A stretch of DNA of 64,000 nucleotides from NCBI RefSeq assembly GCF_016765695.1, contig NZ_JAETGO010000093.1, positions 28,080 to 92,079 of the forward strand, in the 5' to 3' direction. The notes under the pieces were generated by a model. That model was not told where the DNA came from, ran no database searches, and worked only from the letters and a program-made list of their open reading frames with translations. Position numbers and translations under genes: made by a program. Position 1 is the stretch's first letter, and each line of letters starts with the position of its first letter. Of the stretch, positions 37,955 to 46,886 are shown one piece after another. This stretch comes from Sporosalibacterium faouarense (lineage in GTDB: Bacteria; Bacillota; Clostridia; Tissierellales; VENL01).

Positions 37955-38708
37955 CACTTATTACCTCCTTACCGGAATCGTCTCCTTTACCCTTATTGGT
38001 GTAGAAGTCATATAATGCAATTGCCGTACCTAGAATTGCTACTGCTAATATTGGAAGATTTAGATAAGTAACTAATACAAATCCTAGCAGTAAAAATGCA
38101 ACGTATTCTTTTTTCAACATTATCTTTAATAACATTGCAAAACCTACGGCTGGCATTATTCCTCCTGCAACTGATAATCCAGCAATGAAAGTTTCTGGTA
38201 ATTTTCCAACTACTGACTGGGCAGTGTCTGCACCAAAGTATATTGGTAAGAACGCAACTATAAAGTATGATACGAATAAAATTCCCATTCCAAGATAATT
38301 GATCTTATCAATTCCCTTTAGATTAGCTTCTTCTGCATAGCGATCTGCTTTATGCATTACTGGTGAAAAGACAGTAAATAGTAACGTAATTCCTGCTTGG
38401 GCAGCTATAGCAAAAGGTACAGCTATACCCACAGCTACATTTGGTTCTTGTTTTGTTAAAATAGCAAATGCAGTACCAATAATTCCTCCTATAACAACAT
38501 TTGGAGGTTGTGCGCCTGCCAAAGGAACCATACCCATCCAAACTAACTCTAGCATACCCCCTGCTATAAGACCTGTTTGAACATCTCCTAAAATAACTCC
38601 CACTACTAGACCTGTTACTACTGGACGGTGTATGTGGGTTAACCCATCATATAAGTCTATCCCTGTTATACCTGCCCAAATAGCAATAAGTAGCGCTTTA
38701 ATGAACAT
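37944..38708 (-). CDS. PTS mannose/sorbose-family EIIC permease component
   Basis: This is a 254-residue polytopic membrane protein, the EIIC of a mannose-family PTS. Typical stretches: LIAIWAGITGIDLYDGLTHI, HRPVVTGLVVGVILGDVQTG, LELVWMGMVPLAGAQPPNVV and IGGIIGTAFAI. The later helices contain GGIMPAVGFAMLLKIMLKKE. With EIID it forms the translocation channel. Preferred substrates of this PTS family include mannose, GlcNAc, galactosamine and GalNAc; the operon points to the last. Confidence 0.95.
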   Translation of the reverse strand: MFIKALLIAIWAGITGIDLYDGLTHIHRPVVTGLVVGVILGDVQTGLIAGGMLELVWMGMVPLAGAQPPNVVIGGIIGTAFAILTKQEPNVAVGIAVPFAIAAQAGITLLFTVFSPVMHKADRYAEEANLKGIDKINYLGMGILFVSYFIVAFLPIYFGADTAQSVVGKLPETFIAGLSVAGGIMPAVGFAMLLKIMLKKEYVAFLLLGFVLVTYLNLPILAVAILGTAIALYDFYTNKGKGDDSGKEVISDGI

Positions 38709-38758
38709 TGTTTATCCCCCTTCATTATTTATTTATATAGAAATCCATGTACTGAATC

Positions 38759-39232
38759 CTATATCAAAGTTAGTATATCAGTGCCTTTTTCATCTGGTAC
38801 TCTCCTCAAATCCAGTTCTACTCCTAACTCATGTAAATCTCTAAAGGCTTGTCTATCAGATTCATCTACAGAAACAGTTGATGAAATTTGTTCCTTTCCT
38901 TCAGAATAATGCATATTTCCAATGTTAACCTTTTTAATGGGTACTCCACCTTTTACCAAAGTAAGTACATCCTGTGGTGTCTTACAAACAATAAAAATCT
39001 TTTGCTGTGGAGATGCTTTATGTATGACATTTATGGTCTTTTCCAATGTAAAATATCTTGACTGCATTGTATCAGGAACTGCCATATCCATTAAATTTTG
39101 GCTTACTTCGTCCTGTGCAACTCCATCATTGGCAACTAAAATAAGATTAGCTCCTAGATGGTTTGACCAAGTAACCCCAACTTGCCCATGTATAAGTCGA
39201 TTATCAATTCTAGTTAATAAAATATTAGGCAT
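38759..39232 (-). CDS. PTS mannose/sorbose-family EIIB component
   Basis: This is a 157-residue EIIB. The phosphorylated His15 lies in the signature LLTRIDNRLIHGQVGVTW. Further family blocks are LGANLILVANDGVAQDEV and KIFIVCKTPQDVLTLVKGG, and NIGNMHYSEGKEQ matches the GalNAc/mannose branch. It transfers phosphate from EIIA to the incoming sugar. It lies between agaS and the EIIC gene. Confidence 0.94.
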   Translation of the reverse strand: MPNILLTRIDNRLIHGQVGVTWSNHLGANLILVANDGVAQDEVSQNLMDMAVPDTMQSRYFTLEKTINVIHKASPQQKIFIVCKTPQDVLTLVKGGVPIKKVNIGNMHYSEGKEQISSTVSVDESDRQAFRDLHELGVELDLRRVPDEKGTDILTLI

Positions 39233-39273
39233 ATAATCACACTCCCCTTTTAAAAATATTATTTGTCTATAGC

Positions 39274-40455
39274 TTATTTATTATATGGATGTATCTCTAC
39301 ACCCTTAACTACTCTATTTACATATCCATCAGGACTTGGATTATCAGGAGTAATCTTAAGGCTTAAGGACTTAAGTAACCCTAAAATCTGAGCATTTATC
39401 ACATAATTAAATGTTAAAAATTCATCTTTATAGCTTTGTCTTGTTTTATTTATATATGTATAAAAATGACTCATTTCTTTTATATTATTATCCTCATAGT
39501 CACTTATGGCAAATATCTTATGTTCTCCATCTTGCATCCATACTTCCTTTATTAAATCGTATTCATATTTTCTTGAATATTCGTCATTAGATAAATAGAA
39601 TATCAAAAGGGTTTTATCATTTACTATTGATTTAGGCCCATGTCTAAACCCTAGTGGAGTATTTTCACATGCAACAATAAAACCAGCAGTTAATTCAAGC
39701 ATTTTTAGAGCCGATTCCTTAGCAACTCCATGCAAGCATCCTGAACCAATATATACAATTCTATCGAAATCATGAGTAGTAATATCTTTAAGAAGAGATA
39801 TATTGTCCCTAATAATCTTATTTGCATTATTTGATAGAGTATTTACAATATGCCCATTTTCTTCTAAATTATCTAAATCAAATAGTAACAGAGATGAAAG
39901 AACCATAGAAGTATAACTGCCAGTCATGGCAAATCCTTGATCATTAGCCATCTCTGGCATTAGAATCAACTTGTTTTTTTCCCCTTCATTAGTCAATTGT
40001 GCAAGTTCCCCTTCTGGGTCGCATGTTAGAACTATCTGATAAAGATCATCGACTATTTCTTTAGCTAAATTCACCGTAGCTACACTTTCTGGACTATTCC
40101 CTGATCTTGCACAAGATATCAAAAGTGTAGGCGTAGATTGCTCTAGATAGTAATTTGGACAAGAAACAATATCTGTTGTCGGTATAGCAACTACTTCTTG
40201 AGTTAATTTTTTATTTAGCATTGGTGTTACCGTTTCTCCAACAAATCCAGAGGTTCCTGCTCCTGTAAAAATGATTTTTAAATCTTTTTTACTAAGTACT
40301 CTATTTAGAAACTCTTCCATTTCAGTTTTACGTTTATTAATAATATTGAATGTTTCTAGCCAAATAACAGGCTGATTGGATATTTCATTTGCAGTCATTA
40401 TACCTTTTGATTTTCTAAGATTTTTTTCTAAATATCCCAAAATTTCATTACTCAT
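39274..40455 (-). CDS. agaS: AgaS-type SIS protein (galactosamine-6-phosphate deaminase/isomerase)
   Basis: This is a 393-residue protein with two sugar-isomerase (SIS) domains. The N-terminal LGYLEKNLRKSKGIMTANEI and QPVIWLETFNIINK are AgaS-like. SIS domain 1 has IIFTGAGTSGFVGETV and LISCARSGNSPESVATVNLA; domain 2 has DRIVYIGSGCLHGVAKESAL, MLELTAGFIVACENTPLGFR, HGPKSIVND and the C-terminal ITPDNPSPDGYVNRVVKG. AgaS converts galactosamine-6-phosphate to tagatose-6-phosphate with release of ammonia, the key step that commits this operon to the galactosamine route. Confidence 0.92.
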   Translation of the reverse strand: MSNEILGYLEKNLRKSKGIMTANEISNQPVIWLETFNIINKRKTEMEEFLNRVLSKKDLKIIFTGAGTSGFVGETVTPMLNKKLTQEVVAIPTTDIVSCPNYYLEQSTPTLLISCARSGNSPESVATVNLAKEIVDDLYQIVLTCDPEGELAQLTNEGEKNKLILMPEMANDQGFAMTGSYTSMVLSSLLLFDLDNLEENGHIVNTLSNNANKIIRDNISLLKDITTHDFDRIVYIGSGCLHGVAKESALKMLELTAGFIVACENTPLGFRHGPKSIVNDKTLLIFYLSNDEYSRKYEYDLIKEVWMQDGEHKIFAISDYEDNNIKEMSHFYTYINKTRQSYKDEFLTFNYVINAQILGLLKSLSLKITPDNPSPDGYVNRVVKGVEIHPYNK

Positions 40456-40486
40456 TTTTAATCCCCCTATTCTAATCTAATGTTGT

Positions 40487-40503
40487 CATGTTATCATTAC
40501 ATG
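40487..40503. promoter_or_regulatory. Inverted repeat upstream of agaS, possible operator
   Basis: CATGT and ACATG flank a 7-nt centre (40487-40503), 32 bp before the agaS start and between gntR and agaS. It could bind the adjacent GntR regulator. No strong promoter is visible beside it. Confidence 0.35.
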
Positions 40504-40521
40504 TTTGTTTATAAAAAAGAG

Positions 40522-41250
40522 CTATTTTTCTAAAACAACTCTATATTCAAACATATCTCCTCTAGCAATTCCTACTGTATACTCAATAATCTCTTCATTC
40601 TCATAAGTTGTACGTTCAATCATCATACTAGGTACATCTTCATTTATTTCTAACATAACCGCTTCGTCATGTCGAGTATTTACAGGCCTAAAACTTTCTT
40701 CTGCCTTTGTAAAAATAACATTAAACCTATTTCTTAAAATGTCATATAAAGGACATTTTTCGAGGTCAGCTTTAGATATATTATTGAATCGACCCATAGG
40801 TATATATGTAGTTTCTAACATCATAGGTTTTTCATCAGCAAGTCTTAACCTAGTAAACTTATATAATTTTGAATTAGGTAAACACCTTAGCTTATTCATT
40901 AATTTACTATCACATGTTACTACTTGAAAATCTATTACCTTTGAACTTGGCGTCTTTCCATTTTTTTTCATTTCATCAGTAAAACTATAAAACTTTAATA
41001 AATCTTGCTTCAAGGCTTTAGGCGAAACAAATATCCCTTTACCTTGTTGCTTATAGATGTAACCGTTCTTTTGAAGCTCGCCCATAGCTTGTCTAACAGT
41101 TGACCTACTTATATCATATTTTTCACATAGCTCTCTTTCTGAAGGTAGTTTATCACTCTCTTTTAGTTCACCTGTTTCAATTTCATTAAGTATAATATCA
41201 TACAATTGGTGATATAGCGGTAATCTACTATCTTTATTGAACTTTGGCAT
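40522..41250 (-). CDS. GntR/HutC-family regulator of the amino-sugar operon
   Basis: This is a 242-residue regulator. The start at 41250 gives the typical N-terminus MPKFNKDSRLPLYHQLYDII; the frame is open 30 codons further but has no start support and would run through the promoter. The winged helix is ESDKLPSERELCEKYDISRS followed by TVRQAMGELQKNGYIYKQQG. The UTRA effector domain begins about 80 and has KLYKFTRLRLADEKPMMLET and DVPSMMIERTTYENEEIIEY. Such proteins repress until a sugar phosphate binds. It is the first gene of the operon, so it probably regulates itself and the downstream genes. Confidence 0.92.
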   Translation of the reverse strand: MPKFNKDSRLPLYHQLYDIILNEIETGELKESDKLPSERELCEKYDISRSTVRQAMGELQKNGYIYKQQGKGIFVSPKALKQDLLKFYSFTDEMKKNGKTPSSKVIDFQVVTCDSKLMNKLRCLPNSKLYKFTRLRLADEKPMMLETTYIPMGRFNNISKADLEKCPLYDILRNRFNVIFTKAEESFRPVNTRHDEAVMLEINEDVPSMMIERTTYENEEIIEYTVGIARGDMFEYRVVLEK

Positions 41251-41301
41251 ACTAATTTCACATCCTATTTCATTATAATGTTGTCCGTACCAGTTAAGTT
41301 T

Positions 41302-41330
41302 ATAATAACATACCGTATTATGCCTGTCAA
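41302..41330 (-). promoter_or_regulatory. SigmaA promoter of the amino-sugar operon with embedded palindrome
   Basis: A consensus TTGACA (41330-41325) and TATTAT (41307-41302) are 17 bp apart. Within the spacer the minus strand reads TAATACGGTATGTTA (41320-41306), an imperfect palindrome centred on ATACGGTAT that reaches the -10 box. A repressor bound there would block the polymerase. Confidence 0.7.
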
Positions 41331-41368
41331 TTATTATCATACAAATTTTTAAAAATTAGAGCCTAAAA

Positions 41369-41395
41369 AAGTCCAAGCATAAAATGCTTGGACTT
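41369..41395 (-). terminator. Terminator after yqeY
   Basis: A 12-bp perfect stem (41369-41380 with 41384-41395) is followed on the minus strand by TTTTTTAGGC. It separates the rpsU-yqeY unit from the amino-sugar operon promoter. Confidence 0.85.
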
Positions 41396-41399
41396 ATAT

Positions 41400-41843
41400 C
41401 TATTCCAAATATTGTCTAACTATTCTATTTACAATGCCACCATCGGCTCTGCCTTTAACTTTAGGCATTACTTTACCCATAACCTTACCCATATCTTTAG
41501 AAGAATTGGCGCCTACTTCATCTATAGCCATCTTAACAATTTCATCAATTTCTTCTTCAGTCAATTGTTGAGGTAAGTACTCTGATAAAATATCAAGTTC
41601 TGTTTCAGTAAGATCTATTAAATCTTGCCTTTCAGCTTTCTTAAAGTCCTCAAGGGCATCTCTTTTTTGTTTTCCCTGCTTGGATATAATGTCTATTATA
41701 TCTTCGTCAGTTAATTCAATCCTTTGGTCTACTTCACTTTGTTTAATGGCAGCTCTAATCATTGTAACAACATTTTTTCGTACCTTATCCTTACTCTTCA
41801 TTGCTGCCTTCAAATCATCCATCAATCTTTGCTTAATGGACAT
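41400..41843 (-). CDS. yqeY: GatB/YqeY domain protein
   Basis: This is a 147-residue protein of the YqeY family, related to the tail domain of the amidotransferase subunit GatB and thought to interact with tRNA or the amidotransferase. The start at 41843 follows AGAGGTGAAG. Sequence: MSIKQRLMDDLKAAMKSKD, VRKNVVTMIRAAIKQSEVD, EYLPQQLTEEEIDEIVK, MGKVMGKVMPKVKGRADGG. It follows rpsU by 20 bp, the conserved pairing. Confidence 0.95.
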   Translation of the reverse strand: MSIKQRLMDDLKAAMKSKDKVRKNVVTMIRAAIKQSEVDQRIELTDEDIIDIISKQGKQKRDALEDFKKAERQDLIDLTETELDILSEYLPQQLTEEEIDEIVKMAIDEVGANSSKDMGKVMGKVMPKVKGRADGGIVNRIVRQYLE

Positions 41844-41863
41844 GAACTTCACCTCTACTCTTA

Positions 41864-42043
41864 TTATCTTCTTTTATTATTTCTCCTAGCTGCTTCTGCT
41901 TTTTTCTTACGCTTAACGCTTGGCTTTTCATAATGTTCCCTTTTCCTAGCCTCTTTTAAAACGCCAGCTCTTGCACATTTTTTCTTAAATCTCCTAAGTG
42001 CATTTTCTAAGGACTCATTATCCTTTACCTTAATCTCTGCCAT
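41864..42043 (-). CDS. rpsU: 30S ribosomal protein S21
   Basis: This is a 59-residue basic protein of the small subunit. It reads [20 protein letters not shown], then [20 protein letters not shown], then [19 protein letters not shown]. The ATG at 42043 fits the family length; an upstream in-frame extension is not supported. The promoter lies about 75 bp upstream. Confidence 0.97.
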   Translation of the reverse strand: MAEIKVKDNESLENALRRFKKKCARAGVLKEARKREHYEKPSVKRKKKAEAARRNNKRR

Positions 42044-42095
42044 CCTCTCTCCCTCCCCTCTATCACTGCAAACCCCTAAATTAAATATGCAGCAA

Positions 42096-42115
42096 GTGGA
42101 ATTCGGCACTTGATT
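42096..42115. repeat. Hairpin in the rpsU leader
   Basis: CAAGTG and CACTTG are inverted copies with an 8-nt centre, located just downstream of the rpsU transcription start region on the minus strand. It may fold in the 5' untranslated leader. No known regulatory motif recognised. Confidence 0.4.
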
Positions 42116-42144
42116 ATTATACATTAAATATAAATTTAATGCAA
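42116..42144 (-). promoter_or_regulatory. SigmaA promoter of rpsU-yqeY
   Basis: TTGCAT (42144-42139) and a perfect TATAAT (42121-42116) are spaced by 17 bp on the minus strand, downstream of the HIT gene stop. Confidence 0.75.
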
Positions 42145-42151
42145 TACCTTT

Positions 42152-42496
42152 TTAACCTGGGGGCCATTGCATATCGCGACCACCAAGAAGGTGAAAATGC
42201 AAATGGTTAACTGTTTGTCCGCCGTCTTTTCCACAATTATTAACTATTCTATATCCTTTGTCAGCTAGTCCCTTCTCTTTAGCAAGTTTATTTATTACTA
42301 AATGAATGTGTCCAATTATACTTTGGTTACTTTCATCTATTTGATTGATTGAAGGTATATGCTGTTTTGGTATTACAAGTATGTGAACAGGAGATTGTGG
42401 GTTGATGTCATTAAAGGCAATAACTTTTTCATCTTCATATATCTTTGAAGCCTTAATTTCATCATTTACTATTTTACAAAACAAGCAATCTGACAC
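42152..42496 (-). CDS. HIT-family nucleotide hydrolase/phosphoramidase (HinT-like)
   Basis: This is a 114-residue histidine-triad protein that hydrolyses nucleoside phosphoramidates. The N-terminal zinc-type motif is SDCLFCKIVNDEIKASKIYE, and the triad is VNHLHFHLLGGRDMQWPPG at the C-terminus. I chose the GTG at 42496, spaced 8 bp behind GGAGG; the upstream in-frame GTG is part of that ribosome binding site. It follows mtaB by about 50 bp. Confidence 0.95.
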   Translation of the reverse strand: MSDCLFCKIVNDEIKASKIYEDEKVIAFNDINPQSPVHILVIPKQHIPSINQIDESNQSIIGHIHLVINKLAKEKGLADKGYRIVNNCGKDGGQTVNHLHFHLLGGRDMQWPPG

Positions 42497-42556
42497 CCAT
42501 ATCACCTCCTTAACACTATTTCATTATATATATTCAACAAAAAATTATTAATTCCT

Positions 42557-43861
42557 CTATTTAATTATTTCACCTAGTATATTTTCGTCATCTACTCCAT
42601 TTACCTTAACTTTCTGTATGGTTTCTTTTTCTCTATCATCGCCCTTAGCTAAGGTTTTGATATAGTTAGTGGTATAACCTTCTATATATCCTTTTTCATC
42701 ATTACTATTATCTTCGAAAAGTACTTCTACAGTTTCACCTATTAAATTACTAATAAATTCATTGGTTAGCCTCTCGCCTAATTCTATAAGCACATGACTT
42801 CTCTCATTCTTAATATTTCCATCAATCTGATTTTTATATTTTGCGGCAGGCGTACCTGTCCTAGGTGAATATTTAAAAACATGAATTTTAGTGAATTTTA
42901 TATCTTTAACAAATTCATAGGTTTTTTTAAACTCTTCTTCTGTCTCCCCTGGAAATCCTACGATTATATCGGTAGTAATAGCAACATTAGGCATATATTT
43001 CCTAATAATATTCACTATCTCTTTGTATTCCCCAGTTGTATATTTCCTATTCATTCTTTTCAAAACAGAATCACAACCACTTTGTAATGATAAATGGAAG
43101 TGGTCACACACTTTACTAAGCTTAGTTAACCTAGTCATAAATTCCTCAGTTACTAGAGTAGGCTCTAATGAACTAAGTCTTATCCTCTCTATACCATCTA
43201 TACCATGAATAGCTTCTAGCACGTCAATTAATCTGATTTCTCCTAGGTCCTTTCCATAAGAAGCAACGTGGATACCTGTTAAAACTATTTCTTTGAACCC
43301 ATTCTTAGCAAGTTTCTTAACTTCAGCTATAATATTTTCTAATTTCCTACTTCTTATTAGTCCTCTTGCATAGGGAATAATACAATATGAACAATATTGA
43401 TTACAGCCTTCTTGAATTTTTAAATTTGCTCTAGTTTTTCCTTTAACCTCTTCTATGGCCAATTCTTCAAATTCTCTAACCTGCATAATATCTTCAACTA
43501 GATTAATCTTCTTGTGTTCTTCCCTAACTTTTTCACACAATTCTACAATTTTACTTCTATCCTTTGTTCCCAGGATAATATCTACACCTTCAATTTCTAG
43601 TACTTCATTTGGAGAGATCTGAGAGTAGCAACCTACAACGCCTATAATCGCATCTTGATTTTTTTTCTTAGACCTCCTAATAAATTGTCTAGATTTTCTA
43701 TCACCTAGATTAGTCACTGTACAAGTATTTATTACATAGACGTCTGCTCTTTCAGAAGGATCTACTACTTCATATCCATTTTTTTGAAACAGTTCTGACA
43801 TTGCCTGTGTCTCATACTGATTAACCTTACATCCCAATGTGTAGAAAGCTACAGTTTTCAT
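42557..43861 (-). CDS. mtaB: tRNA (N6-threonylcarbamoyladenosine37-C2)-methylthiotransferase
   Basis: MtaB (YqeV) adds a methylthio group to t6A37 of tRNAs reading ANN codons. The 434-residue radical-SAM protein has the N-terminal MTTase domain (YTLGCKVNQYETQAM, VINTCTVTNLGDRKSRQFIR, VVGCYSQ, giving the three Cys ligands of the auxiliary cluster). The radical-SAM motif is IQEGCNQYCSYCIIPYARG. A C-terminal TRAM domain contains VEVLFED. It abuts rsmE without a gap. Confidence 0.96.
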   Translation of the reverse strand: MKTVAFYTLGCKVNQYETQAMSELFQKNGYEVVDPSERADVYVINTCTVTNLGDRKSRQFIRRSKKKNQDAIIGVVGCYSQISPNEVLEIEGVDIILGTKDRSKIVELCEKVREEHKKINLVEDIMQVREFEELAIEEVKGKTRANLKIQEGCNQYCSYCIIPYARGLIRSRKLENIIAEVKKLAKNGFKEIVLTGIHVASYGKDLGEIRLIDVLEAIHGIDGIERIRLSSLEPTLVTEEFMTRLTKLSKVCDHFHLSLQSGCDSVLKRMNRKYTTGEYKEIVNIIRKYMPNVAITTDIIVGFPGETEEEFKKTYEFVKDIKFTKIHVFKYSPRTGTPAAKYKNQIDGNIKNERSHVLIELGERLTNEFISNLIGETVEVLFEDNSNDEKGYIEGYTTNYIKTLAKGDDREKETIQKVKVNGVDDENILGEIIK

Positions 43862-44605
43862 CTATATCACTCCTAAATCTCCTAGCTCATACATCACAAT
43901 CGCCATAGTAGTAAAACCTGCTGTTTCGGTTCTTAAGATTCTCGGTCCTAAAGTAATAATATTTGCTCCAATTTCCTTTAACTTCTCTATTTCTTCTTCC
44001 TCAAAACCACCCTCTGGGCCAATTACTATACTAATAGTTTTATCATTAAACTTGCTTAAAATCTCTTTTGTTCCAATTTTTATTTCATTTTCATAGGGAA
44101 CAATAACGAAATCCTCTTTAATTTCTTCCACCATCTCTTTAAAATTTATAACACCTTCAACATTAGGAATTTGTCCTCTTTTACACTGCTTTGATGCTTC
44201 TAAAGCGATTCTATTCCATCTCTCTAGCTTCTTATTTTCTTTTTTAGGGTTATCTATTTTTACAACAGTTCGTTCTGTAATAACAGGAACTATTCTTTTC
44301 ACACCAAGCTCAGTAGCTTTTTGAATTATTAAATCCATCTTTGTAGACTTAGGTAATCCCTGATATAGTACCACATCAATAGGAGGCTCTCCTTTTGACC
44401 TTTCCTTATTGATTATCTTACCAATAACTTGGTTAGATTCTATATTTTCAATTTCTATTAAGTAATCGTTGCTTTCTCCATCGCATACCATGATTTTATC
44501 TCCCACATTGAGCCTGAGAACATTCTTAATATGCTTGACATCATCACCTGTTATTACAACTTGACTTTCGTGAACATTATCACTATCAATAAAAAATCTA
44601 TGCAT
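43862..44605 (-). CDS. rsmE: 16S rRNA (uracil1498-N3)-methyltransferase
   Basis: This is a 247-residue SPOUT-class methyltransferase. The start at 44605 follows AAGGAAGG and gives MHRFFIDSDNVHESQVVITG, the family N-terminus. SPOUT knot blocks: DVVLYQGLPKSTKMDLIIQK, ATELGVKRIVPVITERTVVK, RWNRIALEASKQCKRGQIPN, SIVIGPEGGFEEEEI and LGPRILRTETAG. It overlaps the prmA end by 8 bp. Confidence 0.96.
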   Translation of the reverse strand: MHRFFIDSDNVHESQVVITGDDVKHIKNVLRLNVGDKIMVCDGESNDYLIEIENIESNQVIGKIINKERSKGEPPIDVVLYQGLPKSTKMDLIIQKATELGVKRIVPVITERTVVKIDNPKKENKKLERWNRIALEASKQCKRGQIPNVEGVINFKEMVEEIKEDFVIVPYENEIKIGTKEILSKFNDKTISIVIGPEGGFEEEEIEKLKEIGANIITLGPRILRTETAGFTTMAIVMYELGDLGVI

Positions 44606-45554
44606 TTTTATTTCCTTCCTTGAATCTTGATACGATACACGCCCATTCTCCCATGATAATTGTATCAACTACCTCAAGATTTTGCTTGTCTAGCGCTTCT
44701 TTAACCATATCAATCTTTTCCAATATTATACCTGATGAAATAAAAACTCCATTTTTATTTAAAAATTTAGGAATGTCTTCAACTAAAACCACAATGACCT
44801 CAGCAATAATATTAGCAACAATAACATCAGCCTTTTCATCTACAACATCTAAAAGATTTCCATGTCTTATCTCAACGATTTCATTAACATTATTCGCTAT
44901 AACATTTTCATTTGATACTTTAACTGATACTTCATCTAGATCTACTCCAATAACCTTATTTGCACCATATTTAGCAGCACCTATTGATAAAATACCTGTC
45001 CCGCAACCTACATCGATCACTTGATTATTGCTTCCAATAGTGTTTTCTAATTGCTCTAAACACATTATTGTAGTTTCGTGGGTTCCTGTACCAAATGCCA
45101 TACCAGGATCAAGTTCAATAAGAATTTCATCATCACTAATTGAATATTCTTCCCAAGAAGGTTTTATAATCGTTTTCTTACCTATTTTCTTCGGCTTATA
45201 ATATTTTTTCCAGCCATGAGCCCAATCTTCTTCATAAACCTCTGTAGTTGTTACCTCTCCAAGTCCTTTATCCAAGTTATATTGAGGGATTTTTTCTACA
45301 TTCTGTCTAATTAACTCTACTTTATCTATTAAATCCTCACTTTGAGGAAAGTATCCTTTTACTATAACACCTTCAAAAACATTGTCTAAAAGACTAGGAT
45401 CAACATAGTCCCAATCCTGTTCAGTTTTCATCTGCATTCTAATATCATTGGGATCCTCAATTACTAATCCCCCTACCCCTACTTCATAAAAGATATTTGA
45501 CACAACTTCTACGGCTTCGGTAGTAGTTTTTACTTGAACCTCAATCCACTTCAC
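44598..45554 (-). CDS. prmA: Ribosomal protein L11 methyltransferase
   Basis: PrmA trimethylates ribosomal protein L11. The 318-residue product has an N-terminal L11-binding domain starting MKWIEVQVKTTTEAVEVVSN. The SAM-dependent domain has ELDPGMAFGTGTHETTIMCL and DVGCGTGILSIGAAKYGANK, then the catalytic-site NPPF-like segment VIVANIIAEVI. It is placed after dnaJ, as in other Firmicutes. Confidence 0.96.
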   Translation of the reverse strand: MKWIEVQVKTTTEAVEVVSNIFYEVGVGGLVIEDPNDIRMQMKTEQDWDYVDPSLLDNVFEGVIVKGYFPQSEDLIDKVELIRQNVEKIPQYNLDKGLGEVTTTEVYEEDWAHGWKKYYKPKKIGKKTIIKPSWEEYSISDDEILIELDPGMAFGTGTHETTIMCLEQLENTIGSNNQVIDVGCGTGILSIGAAKYGANKVIGVDLDEVSVKVSNENVIANNVNEIVEIRHGNLLDVVDEKADVIVANIIAEVIVVLVEDIPKFLNKNGVFISSGIILEKIDMVKEALDKQNLEVVDTIIMGEWACIVSRFKEGNKNA

Positions 45555-45638
45555 GCTTTACACATCCCTTCACCTTTACAACTCTCAAATTATTATACCC
45601 TAATCAAATAAAAAAAACCAGTTATTCATCCATTAAAT

Positions 45639-45670
45639 AACAATCACTCCAAAATAATGGAGTGATTGTT
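45639..45670 (-). repeat. 12-bp hairpin after dnaJ
   Basis: AACAATCACTCC (45639-45650) pairs with GGAGTGATTGTT (45659-45670) on an 8-nt loop, beginning 13 bp beyond the dnaJ stop. A T-run is found only about 25 bp further on the minus strand, so termination may be partial and some transcripts may continue into prmA. Confidence 0.55.
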
Positions 45671-45683
45671 TGAAGTCTTATAT

Positions 45684-46823
45684 CTAGCCACCTAAGGCAT
45701 CTTTTACTTTACCGAAAAAGCCTTTTTTATGTTCATGGGACTCTTCGCCTGATTCTTTAGCAAATTCCCTTAAAAGTTCCTTCTGTTTGTCATTTAATTT
45801 TTCAGGAACAACTACGTTTATCTTAACGTATTGATCTCCTTTACCATACCCTCTTATATTAGTAATACCCTTATTCTTCAATCTAAATACTGTCCCAGAT
45901 TGAGTTCCAGCAGGAATGTCATACTTAACCTTACCTTCTAGTGTAGGTACTTGAACTTCTGCTCCTAGAGCCGCTTGGGCAAAGCTGATGGAGAATTCAC
46001 ATATAATATTATTGCCATCTCTATCGAAAATCTCATGAGGTTTAACTTCAATGTAGATATATAAGTCTCCTCTAGGACCACCTTTTTCTCCAGGTTCTCC
46101 TTCACCTCTTAGTGGAATAACTGATCCAGTATCTACACCGGCAGGTATTTTAACCTTTATTTTCTTAACTTTTTGTTCTTTACCAGTTCCGTGACATTTA
46201 GCACATGGCTCTTCTATTATTTCACCTGTTCCATTACATTTGTCACATGTGCCAACTCTCACAAATTGTCCAAATGGGGTTTGTTGAGCATACTTAACCT
46301 CTCCAGTTCCACTACATTTGTCACAAGTGGATTTGTTGGTTCCAGGCTTTGCTCCACTTCCATTACATGTAGAACAGTCTTCTGTTCTCTTAACTTTAAT
46401 TTCTTTCTCTACTCCAAAAGCAGCTTCTTCAAATTCAATATGGACTCTATACTTTAAGTCGGCACCTTTCTTAGGACCACTTTTCCTGCGTCCGCCACCA
46501 GAAAAGCCTCCTCCAAACATATCAAAGATGTCATCAAAGATATCTCCAAAGCCACCACCTCCGAAGTTTTGACCAAAGCCGCCAAAGCCACCTTGTCCAT
46601 TTACTCCTTCATGTCCAAATCTATCATATTTAGCCCTTTTATCTGCATCTCTTAATACTTCGTATGCTTCATTAGCTTCTTTAAACTTTTGTTCAGCTTC
46701 TTCATCGTCTGGATTTAAATCAGGATGATATTTCTTAGCCAGCTTTCTATATGCCCTTTTCAATTCATCCTCACTTGCATTCTTGTCTACACCTAATATT
46801 TCATAATAATCTCTTTTACTCAT
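45684..46823 (-). CDS. dnaJ: Chaperone DnaJ
   Basis: This is the 379-residue Hsp40 co-chaperone of DnaK. J-domain with [11 protein letters not shown] (HPD at 33-35), a Gly/Phe-rich region ([20 protein letters not shown]), four zinc-binding repeats [24 protein letters not shown] and CAKCHGTG, and the C-terminal substrate domain with [20 protein letters not shown]. The ATG at 46823 follows AAAGGTGGTG. It is the last gene of the heat-shock operon. Confidence 0.98.
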   Translation of the reverse strand: MSKRDYYEILGVDKNASEDELKRAYRKLAKKYHPDLNPDDEEAEQKFKEANEAYEVLRDADKRAKYDRFGHEGVNGQGGFGGFGQNFGGGGFGDIFDDIFDMFGGGFSGGGRRKSGPKKGADLKYRVHIEFEEAAFGVEKEIKVKRTEDCSTCNGSGAKPGTNKSTCDKCSGTGEVKYAQQTPFGQFVRVGTCDKCNGTGEIIEEPCAKCHGTGKEQKVKKIKVKIPAGVDTGSVIPLRGEGEPGEKGGPRGDLYIYIEVKPHEIFDRDGNNIICEFSISFAQAALGAEVQVPTLEGKVKYDIPAGTQSGTVFRLKNKGITNIRGYGKGDQYVKINVVVPEKLNDKQKELLREFAKESGEESHEHKKGFFGKVKDALGG

Positions 46824-46851
46824 ACGTTTCACCACCTTTCAGCTAAAAAAG

Positions 46852-46880
46852 CAAAGCTAAATCCAAAGGATTTAGCTTTG
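46852..46880 (-). terminator. Attenuator-like hairpin between dnaK and dnaJ
   Basis: CAAAGCTAAATCC (46852-46864) pairs perfectly with GGATTTAGCTTTG (46868-46880), and on the minus strand CTTTTTTAG follows. This is a terminator shape inside the operon, which would lower dnaJ expression relative to dnaK. Confidence 0.65.
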
Positions 46881-46886
46881 GTGATA

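Noticed and set aside
38350..38541. Cys/Tyr-rich 63-codon frame inside the EIIC gene
   Set aside because: It is an out-of-frame reading of EIIC codons on the same strand. The composition is a by-product of Gly/Ala-rich membrane codons.
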